Source: CAZDDI01 sp964504195
GTDB lineage: Bacteria; Chloroflexota; Anaerolineae; B4-G1; SLSP01
Length of the DNA: 48,642 nt
NCBI GenBank assembly: GCA_964504195.1
Contig: CAZDDI010000030.1
Location: forward strand, 1-48,642
Direction: 5' to 3'
Part shown: positions 39,896-48,642 of the stretch, piece after piece
How the letters are laid out: the number at the start of each line of letters is the position of its first letter
Numbering within the stretch: the first letter of the stretch is position 1
The notes under the pieces: generated by a model
The model's input: the letters and a program-made list of their open reading frames with translations, nothing else
What the model was told of the DNA's origin: nothing
Database searches by the model: none
Translations under genes and position numbers: made by a program

Positions 39896-40678
39896 GTGGC
39901 TAACAAAACATCAGAAACTGTCCCGCGACTGGGGTTTTGGCAACTGCTCTGGGGGGTGGTGGCTCGCCCGCGAAAAACGCTCTCACTGTTACACGCGCCT
40001 TCGCGGGCGTGGTTGCTCATGGCATTGCTCTCGCTTGCGTTGATTCTGCTGCCGCAGTTAGTCGCGCCGTCTACCGTTTCGGGCGATGTCATACCCGACG
40101 GTCTGCCAAACCCTTCTCGTCCGATAATAATCGAACAAGAAATGGATGCCCCCTACATGGATGCCCCCTACATGGATGCGCCCACTGCCAGCGGGCCAAG
40201 CGTGCTGGCCTTAATTGGCTCAATCGTTGGGACGTTGGTGGTGTGGCTGTTGTGGGGGCTGGCCCTTTACGTCGCCAGTGTCTTTTTGGGGCGCAGCAGC
40301 ACCTTCGGCGAAATGTTTCGACTCACAGTCTGGTGCAGCGTGCCGCAAGCTGTGCGCGGTCTGACGCAGGCCGCGTACACGCTCATCACGCGCGCCCCCA
40401 TCGTCAATGCGGGGTTGTCCGGCTTTGTGCTCGATAAAAACGCGCCACCCGTGCTTCCGCCAGGGCCGGGGCAGCTCGCGCTGGCGAGCATTTTGGCGCA
40501 AGTGGATATTTACCTGGTGTGGCAGCTGCTGCTGTTGATTCTGGGCCTCACGGCGTTTACCAACCTGCCGCGCAAAAAATCCGTGCTCGCCGTGCTGGTG
40601 ATCTGGGGCGTGCTGGCGTTGTTGGGCGTGATCCCGGCCATCATCGGCGGAATGTTCAGCCGGGCGGGGGGATTCTAG
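39896..40678 (+). CDS. YIP1-like membrane protein
   Basis: 260 aa starting with GTG at 39896 (GGAGGT upstream). A soluble N-terminal segment (GFWQLLWGVVARPRKTLSLL) is followed by about five transmembrane helices of the YIP1/DUF1282 type. A 15-bp direct repeat (40142-40186) gives MDAPYMDAPYMDAPT in the first external loop. It overlaps the ATPase gene by one base (TAGTG), so the two are coupled. Such proteins often accompany ABC exporters; role unknown. Confidence 0.75.
   Translation: MANKTSETVPRLGFWQLLWGVVARPRKTLSLLHAPSRAWLLMALLSLALILLPQLVAPSTVSGDVIPDGLPNPSRPIIIEQEMDAPYMDAPYMDAPTASGPSVLALIGSIVGTLVVWLLWGLALYVASVFLGRSSTFGEMFRLTVWCSVPQAVRGLTQAAYTLITRAPIVNAGLSGFVLDKNAPPVLPPGPGQLALASILAQVDIYLVWQLLLLILGLTAFTNLPRKKSVLAVLVIWGVLALLGVIPAIIGGMFSRAGGF
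40142..40186 (+). repeat. Three tandem 15-bp units inside the YIP1-like gene
   Basis: ATGGATGCCCCCTAC twice and ATGGATGCGCCCACT once, in frame. Confidence 0.9.
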
Positions 40679-41358
40679 TGAACGCTGCCCCGCTGATTCG
40701 CACCCATGCGCTGCGCCGCGACTTCCAGATGGGCGGGCAGGTGGTTCACGCACTGGATGGCGTGGACTTGAGCATCACGCAGGGCGAATTTCTGGCCGTG
40801 ATGGGGCCTTCCGGTTCGGGCAAGTCCACCCTGCTCTATCTGCTGGGCGGGCTGGATCGCCCCACCGGCGGCGAGATTTGGATCAAAGAGACCGAAATCG
40901 CCCAACTGGACGAGAACGATCTGGCGCAATATCGCGGGCAGCGCATCGGGTTCATCTTCCAGGCATTTCACCTGTTGCCCACCATGACCGCGCTGCAAAA
41001 TGTGGAGTTCCCCATGATTTTTAACCGCATCCCGCCCAAGCAACGCCTGGAACGGGCCAGCGCGTTGTTGAGCCGGGTGGGACTGGAGGAGCGGATGCGA
41101 CACAAGCCCACCGAGCTCTCCGGCGGGCAGCAACAGCGCGTCGCTGTCGCGCGTGCCCTGGCGAACGATCCACACCTAATCCTGGCCGATGAACCCACCG
41201 GCAACCTGGACTCGCAGACCGGGCAGGAGGTGATGGCCTTGCTCAGCACGCTCAACCGCGAAGAGCAGCGCACCATCGTCATCGTCTCGCACGACCCGGT
41301 GGTGACGCAATACGCCACCCGCACCATCCATTTGCTGGATGGTAAAATTGTCGAATGA
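40678..41358 (+). CDS. ABC transporter ATP-binding protein (LolD/MacB type)
   Basis: 226 aa, GTG start at 40678 that shares a base with the YIP1-like stop. Walker A GPSGSGKST, Q-loop FIFQAFHLLPTMTALQNV, signature ELSGGQQQRVAVARAL, Walker B LILADEPTGNLD and VSHDP are present. Paired by type with the MacB-like permease at 43602-44951, and so part of a second MacB-like exporter. Confidence 0.92.
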   Translation: MNAAPLIRTHALRRDFQMGGQVVHALDGVDLSITQGEFLAVMGPSGSGKSTLLYLLGGLDRPTGGEIWIKETEIAQLDENDLAQYRGQRIGFIFQAFHLLPTMTALQNVEFPMIFNRIPPKQRLERASALLSRVGLEERMRHKPTELSGGQQQRVAVARALANDPHLILADEPTGNLDSQTGQEVMALLSTLNREEQRTIVIVSHDPVVTQYATRTIHLLDGKIVE

Positions 41359-41697
41359 TATTCACCACTACACTGAGAAATCAATGTCATTAAGTTGTCT
41401 ACCGTACATTTTCCAAGCGCATTCAGTTTTAGCCACGAATTAGCACGAATTTTACGAATTTCTTATTGTTTTCGTGTTAATTCGAGTGAATTCGTGGCAA
41501 AAAATCTACAAGTGTACGGTAGCAAATCATTAAGTAAAGTTTGCTTACCGACAACGAATCCTGAACGAATAAACGAATGAATTACAGACAGACAGACAAA
41601 ATTCGTTTATTCGTTGTTTGATTCGTTGTTGGCAAGGTTACCAGATTTTTTATCTTAATAATATTGACCGAGAAATTATACAAACATGAGGAACACC
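41359..41697. other. AT-rich repeat stretch inside the exporter cluster
   Basis: About 340 bp. It holds TCAATGTCATTAAG (41381-41394), a nested inverted repeat bounded by CTACCGTACA and TGTACGGTAG (41399-41523) with CCACGAATT/AATTCGTGG inside, and a second one (41552-41631) built of ACGAATAAACGAAT-like arms. No gene is visible. Confidence 0.7.
41381..41394 (-). repeat. 14-mer TCAATGTCATTAAG, fourth copy
   Basis: Same 14 bases as 18947-18960; on the other strand it extends as ACTTAATGACATTGATT, shared with 17648-17664. Confidence 0.65.
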
Positions 41698-43602
41698 ATG
41701 AAAAATAAACTACGTTTGCTCATTTTATCCCTGGCATTCGGCGCGGCCTTGCTTTTTGGTGCGACGCAGGTCGCCGCGCAGTCCCCGGTTACAGTGGAGC
41801 CGGGGACACTCTACACCGATCAGGGCGGCACGTTGACGATTTACGCGAGCGGGACGCTCACGTTCACCAACAAGCATACCGTGCGGCTCGTGGGGCACGG
41901 CATTTTGCCCACCAGCTACAGCAATCCCACCGCGCTGCAAGCGACGGTGCCGGCAGGCTTGGCGGCGGGCGATTATGCGCTCCGCGTGCTGGATGAAAAC
42001 GGGGTCGCTGTCGGCGCAGGTAGCGTCAAGCTTGTCAATCGTCCGGCTACACCTGCACCGCCGGACGCGCCACCTGCTGGGCAGCCCATCCTCACTATTC
42101 GCAACTCCAGCATCAATCCCGTGCAGGTGCGACCAGGACAAGAATTTGTCGTCACGATAGAAGTCTACAACAACGGTAGCCGCGCGGCGGAAAATACTCT
42201 GGTGCTCTTCCCTGGCGGGACGTTCCTGCCGGTGGGCGAGAACGGCCATCTGGTGGGGCAGGTGCATATCAACCACACTTTTACCCTTTCACAGCGGATG
42301 CGCGTCCCGCAGGAAGTTAGCAATGGTGTGCAGACATTACAGGTAAACATCGCTGCCAATGATTGGTCGGGGAGTACTTACAATTTCTCGCAACCCGTCA
42401 GCGTCGAAGTCATTGGCGCAAGTTCGGGAGCGCCCGCTACTGGCAAGCCCCGGCTCGTTATCGAGAATGCCGTGACCACGCCGGAGGTTATTGCTCCGGG
42501 GGCACCTTTCTCGCTGACCTTGCAACTAAGCAATCGTGGTAATCGCAGCGCCACGAATATCATGGTGGGTGCAGACCCGACGTTGGTCATTCCAACGCAA
42601 GGCGGCAATCTCACCCCGGCGGGTAATCTGCGCATCAACGAAACGCTCACGGTGACGTTGTCGCTCTTGCTTAAGCCCGGCAAAGATGGTGGACGCCAGG
42701 GCTTGCTCGTCACGTTGGAGTGCGGTGATTATAGCGGAGGTGGCTACAGTGAGCAGCAAACCATCGGTATCATGGTGGATACCAGTTTGGCAAATCGTCC
42801 TCAATTATTGGTGGAAGGTTATCACACATTTCCGGAGATGATCTCTCCTGGCGATAATTTCTCGCTGACGTTGGCGATCAGCAATGTGGGCGGCGGCGAG
42901 GCACAACGGCTCACGCTGGCGCTGGGCGGCGAGGAGGGCGAGCAGTTGGGCGCATTCGTGCCGTTGGATGGGAGCAATCTCAGCTTCATCCCGCGCATCG
43001 GCGCGGGGGAGACGGAGTATGTAGTGGTGCAGTTGATGGCGGCGGGCAACGCTGAAACCCGCGCGCACAACCTGCCGGTGGCGCTGGCTTACGATACCGG
43101 CGGTGGTACCCGCGAGAAGAGCACGCAGCGCATCAGCCTGTTAGTATACCGCCGACCACAGTTCAAGGTGAGCTTCTATCGCCCTGTTGAAGGGACCGCG
43201 ATGATGGGGCAGCCGTTCCCCTTGCCTATCGAGCTGGTCAACACAGGCGCTGCGCGCTTCAATATCCCCACGTTTGAAGTGACTGGCGAGGGGGTGGAGT
43301 TCCTCGGCGAGAGCAGCACCTTTGTGGGCAACCTCGATCCGGGCGGCTCATGGACGTTGGATGCGACGGCGATGGCCTTCGCGCCTGGGCCCTTGGAGCT
43401 CACGGTCAACATCCACTACATTGATGATCGCAACCAGACGCAAATTATGAGCCAGACCTTGACCGTAGATGTGATGGAAGGCTGGATGCCGGAAAATGGC
43501 GAGGGCGGGGAAAACGGCGGGGGAATGCCTATGCCGCAGCCTGAAACCTGGTGGCAACAAGTGTTGCGGTTCATCAAAGGGCTAGTAGGATTTGGGAGCT
43601 AA
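41698..43602 (+). CDS. Secreted CARDB/COG1361-like protein
   Basis: 634 aa. I chose the ATG at 41698 because GAGGA is 7 bp upstream. Signal peptide ends about VAAQS (residue 28). A short N-terminal IPT-like domain is followed by at least three CARDB-like repeats, each opening with RP/KPxL(V/T)IxNxxxxPxxVxPGxxFxLT (near 125, 265, 375), then a last Ig-like domain. The tail is Gly-rich and amphipathic (WWQQVLRFIKGLVGF). Proteins of this class occur with MacB-like permeases and probably sit outside the cell as part of or substrate of the exporter. The permease gene starts on its last stop base. Confidence 0.82.
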   Translation: MKNKLRLLILSLAFGAALLFGATQVAAQSPVTVEPGTLYTDQGGTLTIYASGTLTFTNKHTVRLVGHGILPTSYSNPTALQATVPAGLAAGDYALRVLDENGVAVGAGSVKLVNRPATPAPPDAPPAGQPILTIRNSSINPVQVRPGQEFVVTIEVYNNGSRAAENTLVLFPGGTFLPVGENGHLVGQVHINHTFTLSQRMRVPQEVSNGVQTLQVNIAANDWSGSTYNFSQPVSVEVIGASSGAPATGKPRLVIENAVTTPEVIAPGAPFSLTLQLSNRGNRSATNIMVGADPTLVIPTQGGNLTPAGNLRINETLTVTLSLLLKPGKDGGRQGLLVTLECGDYSGGGYSEQQTIGIMVDTSLANRPQLLVEGYHTFPEMISPGDNFSLTLAISNVGGGEAQRLTLALGGEEGEQLGAFVPLDGSNLSFIPRIGAGETEYVVVQLMAAGNAETRAHNLPVALAYDTGGGTREKSTQRISLLVYRRPQFKVSFYRPVEGTAMMGQPFPLPIELVNTGAARFNIPTFEVTGEGVEFLGESSTFVGNLDPGGSWTLDATAMAFAPGPLELTVNIHYIDDRNQTQIMSQTLTVDVMEGWMPENGEGGENGGGMPMPQPETWWQQVLRFIKGLVGFGS

Positions 43603-44951
43603 TGAGCGCGCGCGACCTGTTACGTTTGATTGTGAGCAACCTGCGCCGGATGAAATCGCGCGTGGCGATGACCGCCATCGGCGTCATCATCGGCACGGCG
43701 GCGGTGGTAGTGCTGGTCTCGCTTGGCGCGGGATTGCAACGCCTGGCGACAGAAAGTCTCTACGGGATGGGTGGTCTGGATGAGCTGTTGGTGCGTAATG
43801 ACATGTATTGGGATACATATTATGGGAATGACCGCTCCGGTCAGCAGGCGCAGGTAATCCTGGACGATGCAGTGCTGGACGAAATCCGCCAGATGGAAGG
43901 CGTCCTTGCTGTCACCCCGTTGTTCGAGGTGATGATGCAAGGCCCATTGCGCCTGGATCGGCAAGATGGTTGGGGGCAGGTTTACGGCGTAGATATGGAG
44001 GCGTTCACGCATCTCGCCAGAGTGGATCGTGGGATGCTGGAGATATACCGGGGGCAAGTGGTGATAGGCGTCAGTGTACCGGAGAACTTCATTCCCTGGG
44101 AGATGTGGATGGAGTTTGAGGAAGGGGACGAAAGGCCGACGCCGCCGGATTTGCTCAACCAGACGCTGCAAATGATTCGCTACGATTACAACGAGCAAAC
44201 CGGTTATGCCACGGAGAACGTGGTTGCGCGCCTGCAAGTGGTCGGTATCCTCCAGCGGCAGGGTTACATATACGACTATGGTATTTTCATGCCTCTGGTT
44301 GAAGCGCAACGGCTTAATCAGCGCATGAATAGCGGTCAGCCCACTCCCTCCGGCACGGCTAAGGGCTATATGCAGGCATTGGTTAGAGTCTCCAATCCCA
44401 ATTATGCGCCTATCATTGAGCAAACCCTCAAAGAGCGCGGCTTTAGTGTGCAATCGGATCGGCAACAGCTGGAAAGCATCAACCAGTTCTTCCTGATCGT
44501 CCAGGCGATTCTGGGCGGGATCGGGGCGGTGGCGCTGCTGGTGGCGGCGTTCGGCATTGCCAACACGATGACGATGGCGATCTACGAGCGCACCCGCGAG
44601 ATTGGGCTAATGAAGGCCATCGGCGCAACGAATCAGGACGTGATGTCGGTCTTTCTGGGGGAAGCAGGCTTTATCGGCTTGCTCGGTGGCATAGGAGGCG
44701 TGTTGCTGGCTGCCGGGTTGAATGCAATCATCAACATCGTGGGGCAACCCTGGGTGCAACAGGGCGGTCTGGGAATGGGCATGGGGCCGGGCGGGCCGCA
44801 ACAACAGCAAGCCACCACCCTTACCGCCTTGCCGCTCTGGCTGCCGATTTTTGCGATCATGTTTGCGACGCTCGTGGGCATCGTCTCCGGCGTCTACCCG
44901 GCCATCCGTGCCGCCGCGCTCAGCCCCATCCGCGCGCTGAAGTATGAGTGA
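43602..44951 (+). CDS. MacB-like ABC transporter permease
   Basis: 449 aa, ATG overlapping the upstream TAA by one base. N-terminal helix (VAMTAIGVIIGTAAVVVLVSLGAG), external MacB_PCD domain (about 50-300), then three helices with IYERTREIGLMKAIGATNQDV. Between helices 3 and 4 is a Gly/Gln-rich loop (GLGMGMGPGGPQQQQ). Forms an exporter with the ATPase at 40678-41358. Confidence 0.9.
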   Translation: MSARDLLRLIVSNLRRMKSRVAMTAIGVIIGTAAVVVLVSLGAGLQRLATESLYGMGGLDELLVRNDMYWDTYYGNDRSGQQAQVILDDAVLDEIRQMEGVLAVTPLFEVMMQGPLRLDRQDGWGQVYGVDMEAFTHLARVDRGMLEIYRGQVVIGVSVPENFIPWEMWMEFEEGDERPTPPDLLNQTLQMIRYDYNEQTGYATENVVARLQVVGILQRQGYIYDYGIFMPLVEAQRLNQRMNSGQPTPSGTAKGYMQALVRVSNPNYAPIIEQTLKERGFSVQSDRQQLESINQFFLIVQAILGGIGAVALLVAAFGIANTMTMAIYERTREIGLMKAIGATNQDVMSVFLGEAGFIGLLGGIGGVLLAAGLNAIINIVGQPWVQQGGLGMGMGPGGPQQQQATTLTALPLWLPIFAIMFATLVGIVSGVYPAIRAAALSPIRALKYE

Positions 44952-45254
44952 TTTGATGCAACGCACTTGTGAGCGCTTAAGGCTATTCCAAGGAAATAAC
45001 CCTTTCACTTGCTCCCGCTGGACGGCGTCCCGTGAAGCAAAGCGCAACGGGATTGTCAAATTCAGCGGTTTGCTAGATACCTGATAGGGCAGAGGCGTGG
45101 ATTTGACAATCCACGCCGAGCGAGGTGGCGATTTTGATACTTGGAACAGCCTAAGTGCGTTGCATCTGGTTTTCTTTACGCATTACGTTTTACGCAGTAC
45201 GGGCCAGCTGCGTGCCAGATTTTTGCGCCTTGTGATAGATTAAGCGTGGCTGTC
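44952..45254. other. Intergenic repeat stretch between convergent genes
   Basis: About 300 bp. TTGTCAAAT (45054-45062) and ATTTGACAA (45103-45111) form an inverted repeat related to 37680-37745; a 29-bp repeat copy is at 45173-45201. No gene seen. Confidence 0.6.
45173..45201 (+). repeat. 29-bp repeat TCTTTACGCATTACG..., copy 2
   Basis: Identical to 26974-27002. Confidence 0.75.
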
Positions 45255-45905
45255 CTAGCCGATACCTAACAACCGCCACAGATACGGCTCCGCCGCCAGG
45301 ATGTGCGGCGCGGCAAATTCGACGCCGTCCTCCGGCACGCTATCCTCGCGCACCAAAATCGTGCGCATCCCAAAGGCCGCGCCGCCCTGCAAATTGCGTG
45401 CCTGATCATCGAGCAGGACGCACTCAGGGCCGGATGCCCCCAACAAAGCCAAGGCTTTGGCGTAGACCAAAGGGTAAGGCTTACCCACATAATCCACTGC
45501 GCGGATGTCAATGATGCGCTCGAAGTGCTCCCGCACCTCCAATTGCGCCAGGATACGCTCCGCCCACTCACTGATTCCGTTGGTGAAGATGACCTTGCGC
45601 GCAGGCAGGCGGGAGAGCATTGCCCCCAGCGCCGAATCGGGGACAAGATACTGTGTCACATCCACATCATGCACAGCGTATAGGTAATCCTCCAGGTCTA
45701 CTTCAGGATGGTGCTGCCGTAACCCCGCCAGCGTCGTGCCGTACAGGGCAAAGTATTCCCGCCGCAAATCCGCCGCTGCTTCCCGGCTGATGCCAAGCGC
45801 GTGCGCTGTCCACGCCACAATCCGCTCGCCGACCTCGCCAAAGATGCCGGTCGCGCCGGTGTAGAGCGTATCGTCCAAATCGAATAACAGATGGGTGATG
45901 GGCAT
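45255..45905 (-). CDS. HAD-family hydrolase, pyrimidine 5'-nucleotidase-like
   Basis: 216 aa. HAD motif I LLFDLDDTLY (Asp nucleophile), motif II IFTNG, motif III Lys in YVGKPYPLVY, and motif IV LLDDQARNL are all in order, with a helical cap between I and II. The wording fits the SDT1/pyrimidine 5'-nucleotidase branch. Start at 45905 (GGAGG upstream); the longer frame is unlikely since it crosses the terminator at 45959-45994. Confidence 0.88.
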   Translation of the reverse strand: MPITHLLFDLDDTLYTGATGIFGEVGERIVAWTAHALGISREAAADLRREYFALYGTTLAGLRQHHPEVDLEDYLYAVHDVDVTQYLVPDSALGAMLSRLPARKVIFTNGISEWAERILAQLEVREHFERIIDIRAVDYVGKPYPLVYAKALALLGASGPECVLLDDQARNLQGGAAFGMRTILVREDSVPEDGVEFAAPHILAAEPYLWRLLGIG

Positions 45906-45958
45906 GGGGCCTCCGTGAAACGTAATCAGAGAAAGTGTAATATGAAACACCAAATAGG

Positions 45959-45994
45959 CAACAAAAGCCGGGGCTGATGGATACCAGCCCCGGC
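45959..45994 (-). terminator. Rho-independent terminator of the serA-DUF1015 transcript
   Basis: Minus strand: GCCGGGGCTG-GTATCCAT-CAGCCCCGGC followed by TTTTGTTG. Confidence 0.85.
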
Positions 45995-46104
45995 CCAAAC
46001 TGTAGCGCAGGATTCATCCTGCATTGCGTGTACAGGATAAATCCTGTACTACGTTAGCCTTAACGTAAAACGTGACTTTCTGCTCACGCATCACGCTTCA
46101 CGTC

Positions 46105-47424
46105 TCACGCAATTGTCCCCGTTAACGGCAATGCAACCAGACCACTGAGCACTTTGGGGTAGAAATCGGTGGATTTCTGCGGCATCTTCTCGCCCGCCTC
46201 GGTGCAATCGCGGACGTGTTCCATGCGCGTGCCGTTGAGCAGGAAGAGGAAGTTGGCCTCGCCTGCATCCACGCGCGCATAGCCGAGGTTGGGGTCGCGC
46301 AGGTAATCGAGGTTTTCCTTGCGGGCTACGCTCTCTTTGGTCAAGCCCATGACGTGCTCCAGGATAAGCTCATGCAGGATAGCGACATCCAGCGCGCGCC
46401 AGCTGGGAGCGCGGTCGGGGGCGAGCTCGGCCATCGCCTCCAGGCTCTTGAGCGTGAGCAGCGTGTAGCCGCCGTCGTAGAAGCCGAAGCGCGGCTGTTC
46501 CGGTGTGGCTTGGGCCAGCGCATCTTCCATCGTAGCGCGGTCGGGCATGGCCTGCACGTCGAAATAAGCCCCCAACGCCTGCAACAGCGTCTGGCTGTCC
46601 ATCTGGCTGTAGGAGTGGATGAGCCGGTGCGTGGGCAGAATCACCAAGCCCGGATCGCTCATGCTGACGAAGGTAACGAGGCCGTAGTTGAACGCGGCAT
46701 CGCTGGGCGCGTCGGGGTGCTGCGCGCGCATCTCGTCACGGTAGTTGAGCGCGGTCTCGTAACGGTGATGCCCGTCAGCGATGATGAGGTTGCGCTTGGG
46801 TGCCATCTCGGCCACCACAGCGGTGACGATTTCGGGATCATCCACCACCCAGAAGCTCTGCTCCACCGCCGGTTCGATGACCTGCTCAGTGAGCAGCGCG
46901 GGCATGTGCGTATCCAGATAGGGTTGCAGCAGCGCATTGATGCGGTTCTCCGGGTCGGGATAGAGTGCGAAGATGTGCCCCCAGGCGGTCTGCGTCACGC
47001 GGGTCAGGTCGAGCCGGTCGGCCTTAGGGCCGCTGAGCGTGCGTTCGTGCGGCAACACGATACCTTCATCGAAGCGGGTGAGCTCCAGCGCGGCGGTGAA
47101 CCCCCGGCGGATGTATTCCTGCCCGCTGGGCGTGGTGAACCGCTGCTCCAGCACATACAGCACCGGGCGTGGATCGCGGATCAGCACGTCCTCAGCCTGC
47201 CAGGTCTGCGCGTAGGTGCGCGCGCGGGTGTAGACGTTGTTATCGGCCTCATCGGGATCGCGCAAACCCATATCAATGCGGCAGAAGTTGTAAGGATTCA
47301 GCGCGTAGTAGGCCGCCTGCTCCGCAGCGTGGATACGGTCATAAGGCTGCGTGATGACCTCCGAAAGGTCACAGAATTTATCGGGATTGTAACGCAATCC
47401 CTGAAATGCTTTGATATTTGCCAT
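46105..47424 (-). CDS. DUF1015 family protein
   Basis: 439 aa. FQGLRYNPDKFCDLSEVITQPYDRI, LPHERTLSGPKADRLDL, and IIADGHHRYETALNYRDEM are the well-conserved DUF1015 blocks. The family is often coded beside serA or serC, as here (23 bp from serA), and is suspected to act in serine or related metabolism, but no activity is established to my knowledge. The DGHHR and HERT motifs look like a catalytic or metal site. Confidence 0.92.
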   Translation of the reverse strand: MANIKAFQGLRYNPDKFCDLSEVITQPYDRIHAAEQAAYYALNPYNFCRIDMGLRDPDEADNNVYTRARTYAQTWQAEDVLIRDPRPVLYVLEQRFTTPSGQEYIRRGFTAALELTRFDEGIVLPHERTLSGPKADRLDLTRVTQTAWGHIFALYPDPENRINALLQPYLDTHMPALLTEQVIEPAVEQSFWVVDDPEIVTAVVAEMAPKRNLIIADGHHRYETALNYRDEMRAQHPDAPSDAAFNYGLVTFVSMSDPGLVILPTHRLIHSYSQMDSQTLLQALGAYFDVQAMPDRATMEDALAQATPEQPRFGFYDGGYTLLTLKSLEAMAELAPDRAPSWRALDVAILHELILEHVMGLTKESVARKENLDYLRDPNLGYARVDAGEANFLFLLNGTRMEHVRDCTEAGEKMPQKSTDFYPKVLSGLVALPLTGTIA

Positions 47425-47447
47425 CGTTGGTTGCTCCTGAGTCCTGA

Positions 47448-48347
47448 TTACAGCAGGTGTTCCTTCACCAGCTTCACTACCTCGCCGCCGATGCGCTCCT
47501 GTGCTTCTTTGGTGGATGCGCCCACATGCGGCATGACAACCACCTGCGGCAGCGCGATCAGGTTGTGCAGCAGCTCACTCTGGGGCGGCTCCTCGCTGAA
47601 GACATCAAGCGCGGCCCCGGCCAGCTGGCCCTCGAGCAGCGCATTGTAGAGCGCTTCCTCATCCACCACGCCGCCGCGTGCCGCATCAATCACCAACGCA
47701 CCACGCTTCATCTTGGCGATGGCCTCTTTGCCCAGCAGGTGATGGGTCTGCTCCGTGTGCGGCAGGTGCAGGCTGACGTAATCCGCCTGCGCCAGCAGCT
47801 CATCCAGCGGGATGACGTCGGGGTGTTTGGCGTAAGGGTCGTAGGCGACCACCAGCATCCCCAGCGCGCGGGCTTTCTCGCCCAACAGCTGCCCGATGCG
47901 CCCGTATCCGATCACACCCAACGTCTTACCGGCGAGTTCCGTGCCCTTGAGCGTCTTCTTCTCCCACTTGCCAGCCTTCATCGAGGCGTCGGCGTAGGGG
48001 ATGGCGCGCGCCAGGGCGAACATCATGCCCAGGGCGAGCTCGGCCACCGCATTGGAGCTGGCTGCCGGGGTGTTGAGCACTTTGATGCCCTTGCTATCGG
48101 CCACAGCAGCGTCAATGTTGTCTATGCCCACGCCGCCGCGAATAATGGCCTTGAGATTGCCGGGATTTTCCAGCACGGGAGCGCGCACTTTGGTGCGGCT
48201 ACGCACCACAATCGCCTCGTACTCACCCACCACCTGCGCCAGTTCTTCTGCGGTGATGTCGTCGCGCACGTCCACAATCGCGCCGGCGGCGCGCATTTCT
48301 TCTACCGCTGTTTTCGCAATCGAATCGCAAATCAAGACTTTAGCCAT
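47448..48347 (-). CDS. serA: D-3-phosphoglycerate dehydrogenase-like protein (short form)
   Basis: 299 aa. NAD-binding motif GVIGYGRIGQ, catalytic Arg in IIRGGVGIDNID, Glu in LDVFSEEPP and His in VMPHVGAST. Short type without the C-terminal ASB and ACT domains, so it should not be inhibited by serine through ACT. It converts 3-phosphoglycerate to 3-phosphohydroxypyruvate in serine synthesis; a related 2-hydroxyacid dehydrogenase is the alternative, but the DUF1015 neighbour supports SerA. AAGGAGA precedes the ATG. Confidence 0.88.
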   Translation of the reverse strand: MAKVLICDSIAKTAVEEMRAAGAIVDVRDDITAEELAQVVGEYEAIVVRSRTKVRAPVLENPGNLKAIIRGGVGIDNIDAAVADSKGIKVLNTPAASSNAVAELALGMMFALARAIPYADASMKAGKWEKKTLKGTELAGKTLGVIGYGRIGQLLGEKARALGMLVVAYDPYAKHPDVIPLDELLAQADYVSLHLPHTEQTHHLLGKEAIAKMKRGALVIDAARGGVVDEEALYNALLEGQLAGAALDVFSEEPPQSELLHNLIALPQVVVMPHVGASTKEAQERIGGEVVKLVKEHLL

Positions 48348-48478
48348 GTCTCAGGTCTCCTTAGAAAATCTGCAAATCAGCAAATCACAAATCTATTTAG
48401 CCAGTGTAACGCGAACTTATGAATTTTAAGAAATTAATCCGTAAATAAGGTTTTGTGTGAAATCGGTCGCTCTAAAAA

Positions 48479-48637
48479 TAAAAAGATACCCCCTTTCCCC
48501 CTGCCCCCTTTCCCCCGCTTGCGGGGGAAAGGGGGTATCTTTTTTTGTGGTTTTTTTGGGCGGCGGCTTTGCCGCCGCCCAAAAAAACCGTTATTTTCGC
48601 CCCCTCCCCACGCCGCACAGCGGCGTGGGGAGGGGGC
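48479..48637. repeat. Three consecutive long hairpins
   Basis: A: AAAGATACCCCCTTTCCCC...GGGGAAAGGGGGTATCTTT (about 48479-48546). B: GGTTTTTTTGGGCGGCGGC-TTT-GCCGCCGCCCAAAAAAACC (48549-48589), an exact palindrome usable as a two-way terminator. C: CGCCCCCTCCCCACGCCG...CGGCGTGGGGAGGGGGC (about 48599-48637). The very first bases of the window are also a G-rich AGGGGGGCAGGGGGAGGGG. Confidence 0.85.
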
Positions 48638-48642
48638 AAGGG

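Noticed and set aside
46216..48422. Long plus-strand frames (477 and 321 aa) opposite DUF1015 and serA
   Set aside because: Shadows of two well-recognised genes.

Overview
The window looks like a chromosomal segment of a Chloroflexota bacterium, most likely of Anaerolineae type. This is an inference from content: Thr-Pro-rich linkers in several exported proteins, a secreted beta-helix protein ending in a YLPLVLR-type tail, F420 biosynthesis genes, an aldehyde:ferredoxin oxidoreductase operon, DUF6062 and DUF6504 genes, and many short palindromic intergenic repeats. I found no rRNA, tRNA, CRISPR array, phage module or transposase.

Layout. 0.1-5.4 kb: a flavodoxin, a small glycine-zipper protein, then a minus-strand operon of a lipoprotein (NBR1-type Ig plus two peptidoglycan-binding domains), a nitroreductase-CofD fusion, CofC and a DUF1186/SEC-C protein. 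5.5-13.3 kb, plus strand: cytoplasmic GH13 amylase, secreted beta-helix protein, Cys-rich Fe-S protein with a winged helix, MBL-fold hydrolase, alkyltransferase-like protein, alpha/beta hydrolase, DUF6504 protein and an unknown. 13.4-14.7 kb: a divergent pair; the minus-strand DUF6062 gene has a 5' leader that strongly resembles a fluoride riboswitch with an expression-platform terminator. 15-17.5 kb: a class III adenylate cyclase and a Pro-rich membrane protein. 17.5-19.3 kb: a gene-poor stretch with tandem repeats, inverted short repeats and a decayed ice-binding-like (DUF3494) gene. 19.3-22.7 kb: a MacAB-like efflux operon behind a near-perfect sigma-70 promoter and a perfect 28-bp palindrome.

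22.8-27 kb: PlsY, then the AOR operon (four-cluster ferredoxin, AOR, an inserted four-helix-bundle gene, a MoaD/ThiS-like carrier). 27.1-32 kb: a GT39-like membrane glycosyltransferase interrupted in frame by an intergenic-type repeat, a LysM protein, and a plus-strand run of DksA-like protein, LspA, RluA-like protein and nitrilase-like protein; the last two lack their family's catalytic residue. 32.2-37.5 kb, minus strand: DnaQ-DinG helicase, PlsX, GNAT-like protein. 37.9-45 kb: a 52-aa membrane protein, an LCP-family protein, and a YIP1-like / ABC ATPase / CARDB-like / MacB-like permease cluster. 45.2-48.4 kb, minus strand: SerA, DUF1015 and a HAD phosphatase, followed by large GC-rich hairpins at the right edge.

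How parts work together. CofC and the CofD fusion build and probably reduce the F420 precursor. The AOR ferredoxin would carry electrons for AOR, and the MoaD-like protein would supply sulfur for its pyranopterin. PlsX and PlsY are two steps of the same phospholipid pathway at separate sites. LspA and the lipobox protein fit a working lipoprotein route. Functions are read from family motifs by eye; no database search was possible.
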